Positions 37,096 through 56,811 of a DNA stretch of 64,000 bases are shown here, in pieces. The DNA comes from Lingula anatina (Eukaryota; Brachiopoda; Lingulata; Lingulida; Lingulidae): assembly GCF_001039355.2 (NCBI RefSeq), contig NW_019774491.1, forward strand, positions 204,630 to 268,629. Reading direction: 5' to 3'. The notes beneath the pieces were generated by a model that was given only the letters and a program-made list of their open reading frames with translations, ran no database searches and was not told the DNA's origin. Both the position numbers and the translations under genes were made by a program. Position 1 is the stretch's first letter, and each line of letters opens with the position of its first letter.

Positions 37096-38469
37096 AAATA
37101 GGCAGCTCTATTGTGTTCCTGCCCCAAATAAGCTAGCTGTAGCTTAAGTAAACACCATGCGTGTGTGCTCGCTTTTGCATTTTTGTTCTTTCACTAAGGG
37201 GGTCGGTAACTTGTTTCAAAAAGCCTTCCTTAGCTGATGACTTGGGTCTTATGGGTTGGTTCACGAAAGTTCTCTTTCATGTGTGTGACATTTTCAGTTT
37301 TTACACCTTAGAAAAGTGAGATAGGTCAACTTGACATTAGCTGGTGCCAGTTGGTCGCTTCTGCATTTTAGCCTGGCGCAGAAAAAGATCAACTGAATGC
37401 TTTTTTATATATACAGAAAGACGGTCCGTTTTAAACCTGTTGTGTGTTTCTCTATTCACAAAAAAATTGTGCAAATACAACAGGGAATCTGAACGAATAA
37501 ACAGGATTATCACCGATAACAATTATAAACGACCATAGTAAAGGAACACATTGTGAAAGAAAAGGCCCAAACATAGTTTGGAATAAAATTGTAGGCCTAT
37601 GTAAATTTACAATCCGTCCTATGAAAAGAATAACTTTTCTGCAATAAAACTGAAAACATCTTAAGAAAAGGCCTTATAAATATGATTTTATGTTATATCT
37701 ATTGGAGTGATTTACGGTGAAGACGCTGGTTAGACAATTTTTATTTAAATGATGGGGATAATTAAATGTACGCAGCAATTATGCTTCAATAAAAATGCTG
37801 GTTGTTAAAATTTGGCATGGTTAAAAAAATATTTAGAGAGAATGGGTATTTCATAAGTGATTTATTTTATCAGTCTAAAAACAGACATTAATTAAGTAAT
37901 AAATTAATTAATTGATTCACCGCAACCTATTATATTGTATGCATGTTACGTTCTTTACACATTGGAGTAACAAGATTATACTTAATTTTTCAAACTTTCC
38001 CAAGAACTTTAAAGATCTCGACACGCGTTCAAATATCATCCTTGCTTTGGAAGTCTCTTGGATTATTCAAATATCCAAAACAGTAACGCTTGAAACTCAA
38101 GGTAACATCTAGTGAATGCAAATAATGAGAATGGTCATTCACTTTTTCACACTAAACATGCACACTGAAATCGATATTTAGGCCTTTTAAAAATGTCGTT
38201 AGCTCCAATAATTTGACACAAATTTTCCGTCACTTTTTCCACAGAAATATTAAATTTCACATCAAATATATGCACACAAATAATACTTTTAAATATAATT
38301 TGTCACTTTTAGAACAACTGTTGTTGTTGTTTTTTCAACGGAATAATAAAACACATTTAGATGTTTAACGAAACTTCCGTTACCCTCATGATTCATTTTA
38401 CATGAAAATGTGCTTTTCTTGATACAACGCCATCTAGCGAACGTTATTCGGTATCCAAGAGAAACTAAC
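37096..38469. other. intergenic region between divergent TRIM-NHL and LRGUK genes
   Basis: 1.4 kb, AT-rich, with no recognisable gene or element. It should contain both promoters. ATGGCGGAC at the LRGUK start codon resembles a YY1-type core, but no other motif stands out. Confidence 0.5.
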
Positions 38470-39276
38470 ATGGCGGACATCGAGCCGACCGATAGCCAAC
38501 AGGGGTTTGCGACTCCCCTTTCTAGCTATCCAGTGGCTTATGAAGACCAGTTATTGATGCAGAGTAATGCCAATATTCTAACCTTAGACGATTCAAGAGA
38601 TCCAGGACCAGAACTGCCCGACAGCGCTCTTGGAGGCCAAGACGATTTTGATCCCGACCGCGATTCTGATGACAGCGGCAACAGCACAGATGACGAGGAT
38701 GTTCAGGTATCTTGAAAATCATCTTTTCTTTCTTCATCCGTCGTTTCATTCAAGGGAAATATATTCGAAAGCACATTATCTCAAGCCACGTCGTTGTTTG
38801 CCAGTCCAAAGTACATATATGGCCACTAAGTAAAATACCAAAACTCCTATATACAGTGAACTAGTATATCTAGATTATATGAACATACGATATCAATTAT
38901 CTAGTTATAAACTTTGCTTTTATACCCCCCAGTTTTCTTGCAAATGACCGTTTCATGTATTTGCTTGTGACCGAACTCATTTTTTCTAGTATTTTGTGCT
39001 GTGTGATGCTGTATTGCACATTTAAGTATGACCGAGAATGTTGATGCCAGTGTTTTTACGAAAGTCTTTTGGTTTCAGTTGTCACCAGGTGGCATTTTAG
39101 ATGAGGAGACCATTGCCAGAGGTCTCTCCAATCTGGGAAGATCAGCAGATGGCACACAGCAGGTGTATTTGCATCTTACAATACCAGTGAGTATATCACC
39201 AGTGCACTCTCTCTCTCTCTCTCTCTTCTCTAGCCTATCTTTTTTGACAATACTTTTTAATTTCCCTACCTCCTCT

Positions 39277-39371
<95 letters not shown>

Positions 39372-42300
39372 TGTATATTATTCAATGTTAATTTTCATTA
39401 TTATTCTTTCTTATAGGGTCTTGGCTTGCAAGATGTCAGTATTTTGAATGAATATATTCACCTACAGAAGTTGGAAATCCCATACAATGATATTACAGGT
39501 AAAATGTCCCATCTATCATTTTTTTTAATTTATTGGTTCATTTTCATTATTTGATGTACCTGCCTACCTATTTGATATACATCCTAGTTACAAAGAGTTA
39601 TATATATGATAAATATATATTGTGTTGGATGTCATGGGTCTTGTAAAATGTAATAATGGCCACAATCAATAACCTTTTTCTTCTTCCTGTTTCAGACCTC
39701 AGTCCACTTGGTCAGATGCCACATCTCCTGATACTGGACGCCTCACACAACAAAATTAGTAAGCTGCTGGACTTCAGTCCTCCGCGGAACCTGAAGGAAG
39801 TTGACCTGTCATTCAACTGCATCACAGAGATGGCTGACCTCTCTGCTCACCACTACTTGAGGAAGTTATGTCTGGACAGTATCCTTGATGTGATAGATAT
39901 ATTTCATGTTATGATATGATTATTTAAATTGATTTATTGATTAACTTGTTATATTACCACTTAAGTGATTATGGTCATTTTTTTTGCATAAATTATCTTT
40001 ATGTTAAAATGATTTTTGTAGTGTTCATTTTCGTATTTTATTTAGTGGCCATATGTCAACCACTTACAAAAATTGGTTAACAAATGGGAAAAAATATGGC
40101 TCATTTTTTTTTATAATTAGCTTACTTTGAGAAATTTACAAGTGTCAGATCACTTGATAGTTTTCAGTTGATTTTTTTTTTTTGAAAGATGTTACTTGGT
40201 TTTATGCTGATCTTGCCCCCAAGCTTTTCTTAACCCATGACCAGACAACCAAATCAGTGAAATGAGAGGACTGAGTCACTGTAAAAGACTGAGCCACCTC
40301 AGTCTGGCACATAACAAAGTGAACAAGATTCAGGACTTGGACAATTTGCCCATTAAACATCTTAATTTGGTAAGTATTCAGAATTGTCATGTTGTAATCT
40401 GTACAGAATTGCCACTTCAGTGTTACATTTAATTGCAGAGTGTTATTTCACCCCTATCTGTACTTATTGCTTCAATCAGCAATTTGTAGGAACTTGTAAA
40501 AATCTTTTTTAAGTAGATTTTAAAGAAATAACTATAAAATCCTTACCTTATTTCTGAGATGTTTCTTTCTCACCATTACTTTCTCTTTTAATAGAGGTCA
40601 AATGAAATCAAGAAGATAGAAAACCTAGAAACACTCAAGTATCTTTTGGTAAGTAGATAGCTATTATTATCATTATTATTTTTGTTAGTAAAATTTCAGT
40701 TACGATGCAACATCTTATTTTACAAAAGTATAACCAACATAAATCTTTGGATGGTTACAGAATTTTATTGTTCAAGTAGAGCATTCAAATAATGTACATA
40801 CGATGAAAGCTTAAGCTCAACTGTCCTAAAAGTCCAGTGGCACTCTTGAGGTGAGGGGTGGTCCCCTTCCCTTTCATTGGTCAGTTCAGTATTAAATTAT
40901 CCCCAGCCAACAATACGCAATAGATGTGATATAAATCTTAAACTTTGACTTTGATGTTTTAGAACTCTATCTTCATCTCCAGACGGGATCAGTTAATTGT
41001 TCCAAAACAACAATAGCTATCTATCCTGTGATGTTATCAACGCACAGTGAATATAATTTAATGATCCTGACTGCAGATTAAGGTCACCATGAAGGCATTT
41101 TACTAGATATCTTATGAAATTAAAATGAGTTTCAAATTTTAAAATCATCTCTATTATAAAAGGTTTTAATTATATTAGCTTAGATTATAGTAGACGTAAC
41201 TTGAATGTAACAATTTAAGCACCATAAAGCAATACAAAGTAGTAATAATGATAAAAGATCAGAAAAAGGAAATTTGAGAGTAGGAATAATTTAGAATTAC
41301 AAGGATATTAAAAAGTAGAATTATTGTAAGTCCACACTTTATTTTTGCATTTTCATTTCAGTATATCAATCTGTCTGGCAACCAGATCAGAAGCTTGAAG
41401 GGACTGGAGAGACATGACCTCCTGGAAGATATTGAGATGGAGGCAAATGAGGTATATGTTAGAAGTCATGCACCTCTCTAAATGTCCAAGTAAAGTCCAA
41501 GTAAAAGAAAATGAAATGAATAATAAAATATTTAAAAATCAATACTGACAAACAGAAGATTGCTAGCTTATAAAAAGCAGAATAGAGACCAGTTAGATGA
41601 CTCTAAAAAATATAAAGAATAAAAAGACTTTGGACAAAAAATTTAAAAAAAGTTTGAACCTTAATGTCCAGGGACTGTAACAAGAGGTTCAGTTAAAGCT
41701 TTCAGCCTCCCTTTGCTCTTTCACCTTTCTTTGATCTTGTCATACTGTTGGTTTAGGTATACAGGTGTATATCCTTGAAAATAATTGAAAAAAAAACTGG
41801 GCACAAAATTTCCCATCCATTCAGTCACACTCTCACTTTTTTCCAGATCATAGACATCAATGAGATTCAGTATGTGCGACAGTTGCCCATGCTGCGTCAG
41901 TTTGATCTGCGTAGGAACCCTATCCAGGAACTCCCTAACTACAGACTGTCCATACTGTATCAGCTACAGAGGCTAACAGAACTGGACAGACACAAAGTGG
42001 AGCCTGAAGAGAAGGTATTTATCAGTTTATTAATTTCAGGTGGGCTATGATAGTCTTGGGCTGTCTACACCATTAACACGGAACCCACCCAAAAGGCAAG
42101 CAAAATTGAAGCTAGGCAATTAAATAGGTCTTTCATTTGGGTCAAAATGCCATGCAACATAGGTAGCAGACATGTCCAGTCTTTTTAGAAATGATTTACT
42201 CTTTTACCATGTAAAATGACAAAAATATCTTCAGATAATGGTGACTATATCTCTTTTTGGCAGTAATGGTAGATTCTTAGATCCTGTTGGATTGAAGAGC

Positions 42301-44376
42301 CATCAGAGTAAAAGAGCAAAAAGGTTTTTAGGGGAGGTGGTCACTGTGGTCGTTTGGAACTGATATCATTTAATGATACTGCTCTTAGAAACAGAATGTA
42401 CTTTGTTCAAATATAGTGAGTTGTCTATGTACACTGTCCACTTTTCAGGTGGCAGCCAAGAATCTGTTCCACCCTCCTGCTGAGGTTGTAGCTGCACGTG
42501 ACCACATCATGCACACCGTCTTCTCCTTCCTGCAGTCTACAAGGATTTACGACAGGTATGGAGTGTGACATTGTGTCTTGTATAGCCATATAATCCATGT
42601 TTAACAGTCTGTCTGAAGGGACCAATGCTGATATTATGTGGAAATCCTTGGCCCACAAAACTATCAGGTATTTTGTTCTGGACATAAGCCATGATAAATT
42701 TGTTATGGACATAAGCCATGATATAATTGTTTTGGACATAAGCCATGATAAAACGAATATTATACCATTTCAGAATGTGTATATCAATCACTATTATCAT
42801 TGTAGTACCCTGCCCAGCATAGAGACCCCCTACCCAATGCTAGTATTAGTGGGACCCAAGGGATCCGGCAGGAGAGACCTGGGTCTTAAACTGGTGGATG
42901 AATTTCCAGATTACTTTGGATATGGGTACGTAAGAATCATTATAATTGTAAAAATCGGAGGGTTTTTGCACTCGTGCCTGTGGTAATAAGCAAACATGCC
43001 ATAGTTAACATGTATTCACTGGTGTCCAATTTATTGTTTGTGGGTCCATTTGGTTGCCAGGGTGTTAGTTCTTCTGCCACCTCATAGACATCATAAACAA
43101 AGACATTGAGATTTTTAATATTGTCCAAGTTTTGTTCATCTTGGCACATAAATGTTAAACATTGCAGGGTGTCCCACACTACCAGAAGAATGCGCCATGA
43201 TGAAGAAGATGGAAAAGATTACCATTTTGTGTCCATTGATCAGTTTGAATCAGAAATCAAACATGTAAGTGACTTTAGTGGATGGAATACATTAAAGCAA
43301 CATGGCTGGTTCTCAATCCTGCACACAAATCTTGAATACATGTTAGATTTAGTTTAGTCAATTAAGGAATGACCAGGACTGAAATTGTGCTATGTGGCCT
43401 TTATTCACATTTTCCTCAAGTCCCAAAACATAAAGTGTGAACACCAATATACTTACATTTGGCAACCCTTGAGCTAAGAGGATCTAAACTGGAATCATTG
43501 AAAGAGTTGATTTCTCTGCAGCTTTACAAGTATAATCTATGTACATATTCTAATTAATCGCAAATTTTTATCTTGTTTCCAACAAGCTACTCATTCAGAA
43601 TTCACCATATTTTATTCCTTACAAAACACATTGACTTTCACCCAACCCACTATTTAGAATTTAGGAGTATTAACAAAACATTTTAGCAAGTAAAGTTTTA
43701 ATAAAATGTTTTGGGAAAATTCCATTATTAAATTTTATTTTAATTATATAGGAATTAATGTGCAACCAAATATTCTTCCAGGGCAAGTTTATCCAGACAT
43801 ACCTACACCAGGGGGAGTACTATGGCCTGACAATGGAAGCTATAGAGAGTGTGGCCAGGGAGGGACTGGCTTGTGTGGTCCACATGGAGCTGGAGGTAAG
43901 CAGTGGCGGATTTAGGGGGGTTTCAGGGGTGTCCTGCCCCCCCCNNNNNNNNNNNNNNNNNNNNNNNNNNNNNNNNNNNNNNNNNNNNNNNNNNNNNNNN
44001 NNNNNNNNNNNNNNNNNNNNNNNNNNNNNNNNNNNNNNNNNNNNNNNNNNNNNNNNNNNNNNNNNNNNNNNNNNNNNNNNNNNNNNNNNNTTCGATTTCT
44101 GAAAAAAAAATCACACCAATGATCCCCTCTTGACATTAGAATTTTGACTGGCTGAATCATAGTTCTAAACCATACCAAATGGCACCATTTGTCCTCTAAA
44201 ATACCTAAAACCCACGCCAAGAAGGGGGGGGGGGCAGGGAGGATGTACAAGTTTTTATTAAATTAAATTAAGAGTTTTTCAAAAGTTATTCTTTCTATGT
44301 CAACATTATAAAATGAAGAACAAGTGGTGTAAATCTTTGACAGTTTTTCATTTAAAACAAATCATAAGATGTCCAA

Positions 44377-44414
<38 letters not shown>

Positions 44415-46342
44415 ACACACACTTAGACTAATTCCCACACATGGACTATTAAACATCAGTATCATAATTGTCCTTTCCCATACCTTAGGGAGTGCTGACC
44501 TTGAAGAACACCTACTTGGAGCCCAGGTATGTGCTGGTGTTGCCACTGAAAAGGGAAGTACACGAGCGTCGTATGCGCGACATGGAGCTGTTCACTGAGA
44601 ACCAAATTGAAGCCACACTAGCCAGGACACAGGTGTACATAGATTACAATCAGGAACACCCAGGCTTCTTTGACATGGTCATTCCTAGTGGTGAGTTTGC
44701 ATTTCTTAAACATGACTTTTCTTCTTCATAGGGTTATTTGAATTTCCCCTCACAACAAAAATAAGTTAAAGCTGAGAGCCTTTATCCTTGGCCTTGATAA
44801 CGGTAGACTTTGGTTGGACCTCATGCCTGCCAGAAGCTGAATATTGGTGTTTATCGCCATAATTCTTAGGGCAGTATATTATTACCCCATTGGTGGCCAT
44901 ATTAGCTAGGAGGTGAGAACAATTTTGGCCCAGACTGTTACCATGAAAATTTATGTTTTAAGTTTTTCAGTCACCTTCATGTTATTAAGAGTAAATGTCA
45001 TGGTGGATTGCTCTCAAATATTTTCAGCTGTTTTATAGGGATTTTTACACATTTTTTCTTGCTCATACCTTTCCACAGATGACATCTCGGAGGCCTACAA
45101 AAAACTGCGTCGCTTGGTCATGGACTACCTTGGCATCAACGTCCCCACGCCCACAGAGTCCGAGTACCAAGACCAGGACACCAGTAGTGTCACAGGGACG
45201 AAGCTGACAGACACAGGGATGGGGGCCAGGACCTGGTCACGCCCCAGTATTCCTGACAGTACATCACAGCTACAGGCCAGCACTGGGGGAGGAGTCGGGA
45301 GCAAGGCACACACACCAGTTGGAAGGGGGGTTGTGGTGAGTGTGCTTTAAAAGATTTTACAGATAGGATGTTACGTTTTAGTACCAATAAATGTTTGAAA
45401 AAATTTTTACAAGCTGTATTGATGTCATTATCATTGTGGTTTATAGGAAGCAGCCTCATTGAGTCGTAGGAAGAGTGCAGCCAAAGAAGCTGTAGCAGGC
45501 CTAAAACCAAGCATTTATGATGAGATCTTGAAATAGTAAGTAATGTTTGTCCCAAAAAATAAGTTCATCGCATTCTTTTATCCTTTTCCATATACATCTG
45601 TGTTAAGACAAAAGAAAACACGTACATTTACTGATGTATAATCGAATGTTTTCAGTATAATTTTTTGTTTATTTCATCTCAAAATATGTAAGTAATCAAA
45701 ATATTGAACGCAATTTTATGGAGAAGATATTTAGTTAAAATTGCATAATACTTTTCAGGTGCATTATAAAATAGTAATATCTGAATATTTACCTTATTTT
45801 TCTCCAGCACTCCCACAACGGCTCCTGCAATGGAAACCAATGGCCTGGGTGAAGGCAATGAGGTCACAGGTCAAAGATCAAGGTCAGCCCCTGGAAAGGC
45901 CTTCACCCCAGATGACCCCAATAACATGGACCAACTCCCTCCTAGCTCCCCAGACTCAAGCCACCAGACCTCCAGGACCAGCACCAGTCTCTCTAATATA
46001 TCCTCAGCCCAAAATGAGGCTTTTGAGGAAACAGAATCCCAAGATGGCTCAGGGCAGAATCAGCCACCAATTGAGTTACCATCAGAATCCATGGATCCCA
46101 TGGAACTGATGTCTCCAGACAGGGCAACAAAAAGTGGGTCTGGGTTTGTGTTTGCGCCCCCTCCTGGAGGTTCTGGGGGTTCTAGGCCCCACTCTGCAGG
46201 CTCTATGGAGCTGGGTTCTTATGATGTCAACTCACTCCCAGCTGTTAACAACTCTGGCAGACCTGGCTCACACAAACATAGAGTGCTGCCACCTATTGGT
46301 GGGTCTCCTACACCACAGACGAATACATTACCTGAATATTAG
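38470..46342 (+). CDS. LRGUK: leucine-rich repeat and guanylate kinase domain protein
   Basis: Sixteen exons in consistent phase encode 855 aa: 38470-38706, 39079-39186, 39417-39498, 39696-39878, 40245-40369, 40595-40648, 41362-41451, 41847-42014, 42449-42555, 42806-42925, 43168-43264, 43782-43895, 44489-44690, 45079-45335, 45447-45535, 45808-46342. The ATG at 38470 (AACATGG) was preferred to an upstream in-frame ATG. The N-terminal 80 residues are acidic. Residues about 115-345 carry SDS22-type repeats (LQKLEIPYNDIT, LLILDASHNKIS, LSHLSLAHNKVN, YINLSGNQI). Residues about 385-580 form a guanylate-kinase fold: VLVGPKGSGRR, SHTTRRMR, DYHFVS, GKFIQTYLHQGEYYGL. The tail of about 275 aa is Ser/Pro/Gly rich and probably disordered. 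Mammalian LRGUK is needed for manchette and sperm-tail formation, so a role in cilia or sperm is likely. The usual P-loop Lys is Arg407. Introns hold microsatellites (39281-39370, 44379-44422), a MITE and the only sized gap. Confidence 0.93.
39281..39370. repeat. (AT)n microsatellite
   Basis: About 90 bp of AT in LRGUK intron 2, ending about 46 bp before exon 3, with a CT run at 39209-39230 upstream. Confidence 0.95.
43901..43944 (+). mobile_element. CAGTGGCGGATTTAG-ended element next to an LRGUK donor, cut by the gap
   Basis: CAGTGGCGGATTTAGGGGGG starts six bases after the end of exon 12 (43895), so the element follows directly after GTAAG. It runs through a C tract into the unsequenced gap. 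A right terminus after the gap is not clear, though a G tract at 44223-44234 may belong to it. Confidence 0.5.
43945..44090. other. assembly gap (146 N)
   Basis: Run of N in LRGUK intron 12. It follows a poly-C tract and lies within a probable transposable element. Reading frames spanning it are meaningless. Confidence 0.99.
44379..44422. repeat. (AG)n(AC)n microsatellite
   Basis: AG run followed by a short AC run, 66 bp before LRGUK exon 13. Confidence 0.95.
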
Positions 46343-48004
46343 ATGCCCTATGTGAGCAGGGGCTGTGTGTCCAAGGGTTATTGAGAAAACTACCATAGCA
46401 TTTAACAGGACATTAATTTTTCCTGGCCAAAAGTTAATCTTCAAGCATTACATGTATGTATGTATGTGACCAGAAGCCTGGTAGCATCTCAAATTATTTT
46501 TATACTTGGTATGGAAGTAAATTTATTTGGAGATAATCTTTCTTTTCAAGAAATGTTTTTAGCCTTGAATGACAAAAGAAGCAACTATGCCAAACTGGTA
46601 TTGCACATTTGATAGATGCACAAGTGTGCACTGCGTATTATAATTATTATAATTCATATCAATTTTGACTACTTTCAATGCATTTCCATTTGGTATATAA
46701 TATAATAAGAAACAAAATGTGTTATTTAAGTGGTACTTTAATGTCAATTGGCATGATTGTTTTCAAATCAGTGAATTAAAATGTCAACATGTATAAAAAT
46801 GTAAATTATGCATTCTAATAATCATTACTAATTGATTTTAATTATTGATATGTCCATCTTTCCAGTAAAGAATACCATTTGTAACCCGAGTCCCATATTC
46901 AAGTAATTTGTGAGGAAAAGACTGATGTAGACTTGATACATATTTGAGGTATAATGGGTCATGTCTGTTTATGTTATATAATGTACATAATTTTGATTGT
47001 AAATATCAAGAAAACCTAATAGCAGTGTTGTACGATATTTGGTAATAAAATTCAACTCTAAATTCAACTAAAATTCAAATATTTATGCAAAGCGTTGGTG
47101 TTTATTTTTAAATCTTGAAAATTTAATCAGAAAGAATTGAATTCTTTTCAAGTACTGTTAGGTATTGTGCATCTCAAAGAGGCTTAATTTAAAAGTTCTT
47201 TTACGATGCTTTCATAATATATTCCATTAACCAACGAAACTTCACAATAATTACTCTTTTACATAATTATTTTTATATTTGAAAAATTATATCTTCACAG
47301 AACATGGCACACTTTGCTTTGATATGAAAGGTTTTGGTTCACCTGAGGAAGGTAATGCTAGAAAAGTTTAGGCTTTAAACCCAAGTCCTGATAATTAATG
47401 TCAGACAACGAATTGCCACCTAGTGAAAAATAATTTGTTACTGAGATGAAATGACATCAGCCCTAGGCAATTTTTCACAATTACTTCTCCAACTTCTTAT
47501 GTTTCCTTATACATAAGGAAAGCAACATTCAGTAACAACTGATACATAGGTTGTAAGATATGTCTGTTGGGATTGTATTAATAAATGAGTCACTCAAAAA
47601 ACAGACAAAATACAAATTGGTAATAAACTGATGCATTAATAATAAAATTTCCACAGATTCTGGAGCAAATGGCATTTTGATGCCAATACATAATCTTTAA
47701 CACTTTACCGAGTTGATATATCTTAATTTCAACTTTCTCCCACTGGAGTTGAAATAATCAAATGAGGTTTACATATTTTCTTCTGGGATTGTTTTTCATT
47801 TGGTTTCTAATGCAATTGAAATCAAATTTTCTTTTATATTGTCTCTTTTGGAATTGCCTCTCTTTTGGTTTCCTCTGGAGTTAAAATTATCCAATAACAT
47901 AAAAAATGGTGTTTAGATCTCTCACATTGTCTTTTCTAAAATCACCTCAGTCTATCCATGGTTTCCTGTGATTGATCCATATCATAACAAATGGTGTATC
48001 TCTC
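46343..48004. other. 3' flanks of convergent LRGUK and APEH genes
   Basis: Noncoding. AATAAA at 47044-47049 is a plausible LRGUK polyadenylation signal. TTTATT at 47101-47106 would serve APEH on the minus strand, which would place the two 3' ends close together or overlapping. The sequence from about 46568 on is repeated at 55370 onward. Confidence 0.5.
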
Positions 48005-54875
<6,871 letters not shown>

Positions 54876-54892
54876 CTGAAGCATACAAACTT

Positions 54893-55120
54893 AAAGGGAT
54901 AACAACTCATATGAGATTAAAAATTCCACAATAAACAGATTGAAACAACATTATTTCATATCATACGCATTATAATAAATCCAATTTTACTATCAAAACA
55001 GAGATTTTCACAATTATCCTGAAATCTGTGGTTGCCATTGGACCATGTGTACCTTCAAAGATGGCTACCTTCTGTAATAATCTCTTAAGATCTCTCAAAA
55101 TGAAGTGTTGTTATCCCTTT
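54893..55120. mobile_element. 228-bp MITE with AAAGGGATAACAAC terminal inverted repeats
   Basis: AAAGGGATAACAAC at 54893-54906 is mirrored by GTTGTTATCCCTTT at 55107-55120. No coding is seen. Its left end is only 17 bp from exon X1 of APEH, so on the minus strand its terminus reads as pyrimidine-rich sequence just before the X1 acceptor. Block D has it from 63793 until the window ends. A diverged fragment is at 11821-12005. Confidence 0.8.
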
Positions 55121-55368
55121 GGTTTGCAGCACAATGGACTGTTAAGGTTTAACTACTTCTGATCAGTTCACTGCCATAATGATAGATTTCCTGAACACAA
55201 TGTGAGCAAGACTGGGTTTAGGAGCAGATGCAGGCCAGCTTCTTTCTTTCCAAAATTCCAAACTTATATTCACAATTTTACTGCAACCTTGGATTTTAGC
55301 TTTTATTTTTCCCTATGATTTTGTAAAAAATTGTAATTTTCTCAAAAAAAAAAAAAAAAAAAAAAAAN

Positions 55369-55369
55369 C
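55369..55369. other. single-N contig join (C to D)
   Basis: Block C ends in a poly-A run of over 20 bases before the N. Block D restarts with sequence matching 46568 onward (TGCCAAACTGGTATTGC). Confidence 0.85.
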
Positions 55370-56811
55370 GACAAAAGAGGCAACTATGCCAAACTGGTAT
55401 TGCACATTTGATAGATGCACAAGAGTGCACTGCGCATTATAATTATTATAATTCATATTAATTTTGACTACTTTCAATGCATTTCCATTTGGTATATAAT
55501 ATAATAAGAAACAAAATGTGTTATTAAAGTGGTACTTTAATGTCAATTGGCATGATTGTTTTCAAATCAGTGAATTAAAATGTCAACATGTATAAAAATG
55601 TAAATTATGCATTCTAATAATCATTAATAATTGACTTTAATTATTGATATGTCCATCTTTAAAGTAAAGAATACCATTTGTAACCCGAGTCCCATTTTCA
55701 AGTAATTTGTGAGGAAAAGACTGATGTAGACTTGATACATATTTGAGATATATCCACATAATGGGTCATGTCTGTTTATGTTATATAATGTACATAATTG
55801 TGATTGTAAATATGAAGAAAACCTAATAGCAGTGTTGTACAATATTTGGTAATAAAATTCAACTCTAAATTCAACTAAAATTCAAATATTTATGCAAAGC
55901 GTTGGTGTTTATTTTTAAATCTTGAAAATTTAATCAGAAAGAATTGAATTCTTTTCAAGTACTGTTAGGTATTGTGCATCTCAAAGAGGCTTAATTTAAA
56001 AGTTCTTTTACGATGCTTTCATAATATATTCCATTAACCAACGAAACTTCACAATAATTACTCTTTTAAATAATTATTTTTATATTTGAAAAATTATATC
56101 CTCACAGAACATGGCACACTTTGCTTTGATATGAAAGGTTTTGGTTCACCTGAGGAAGGTAATGCTAGAAAAGTTTAGGCTTTAAACCCAAGTCCTGATA
56201 ATTAATGTCAGACAAAGAATTGTCACCTAGTGAAAAATAATTTGTTACTGAGATGAAATGACATCAGCCCTAGGCAATTTTTCACAATTACTTCTCCAAC
56301 TTCTTATATTTCCTTATACATAAGGAAAGCAACATTCAGTAACAACTGATACATAGGTTGTAAGATATGTCTGTTGGGATTGTATTAATAAATGAGTCAC
56401 TCAAAAAACAGACAAAATACAAATTGGTAATAAACTGATGCATTGATAATAAAATTTCCACAGATTCTGGAGCAAATGGCATTTAGATGCCAATACATAA
56501 TCTTTAACACTTTACCGAGTTGATATATCTTAATTTCAACTTTCTCCCACTGGAGTTGAAATAATCAAATGAGGTTTACAAATTTTCTTCTGGGATTGTT
56601 TTTCATTTGGTTTCTAATGCAATTGAAATCAAATTTTCTTTTATATTGTCTCTTTTGGAATTGCCTCTCTTTTGGTTTCCTCTGGAGTTAAAATTATCCA
56701 ATAACAAAACAAATGGTGTTTAGATCTCTCACATTGTCCTTTCTAAAATCACCTCAGTCTATCCATGGTTTCCTGTGATTGATCCATCTCATAACAAATG
56801 GTGTATCTCTC
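55370..56811. other. second copy of the LRGUK/APEH 3' intergenic region
   Basis: Collinear with about 46568-48004, with few SNPs and small indels. It has no LRGUK coding sequence because the block starts downstream of it. It holds the AATAAA matching that at 47044. Confidence 0.8.

Noticed and set aside
43758-44250. Open frames spanning the gap on both strands
   Set aside because: They consist largely of unknown bases; only the LRGUK exon 12 part is real.
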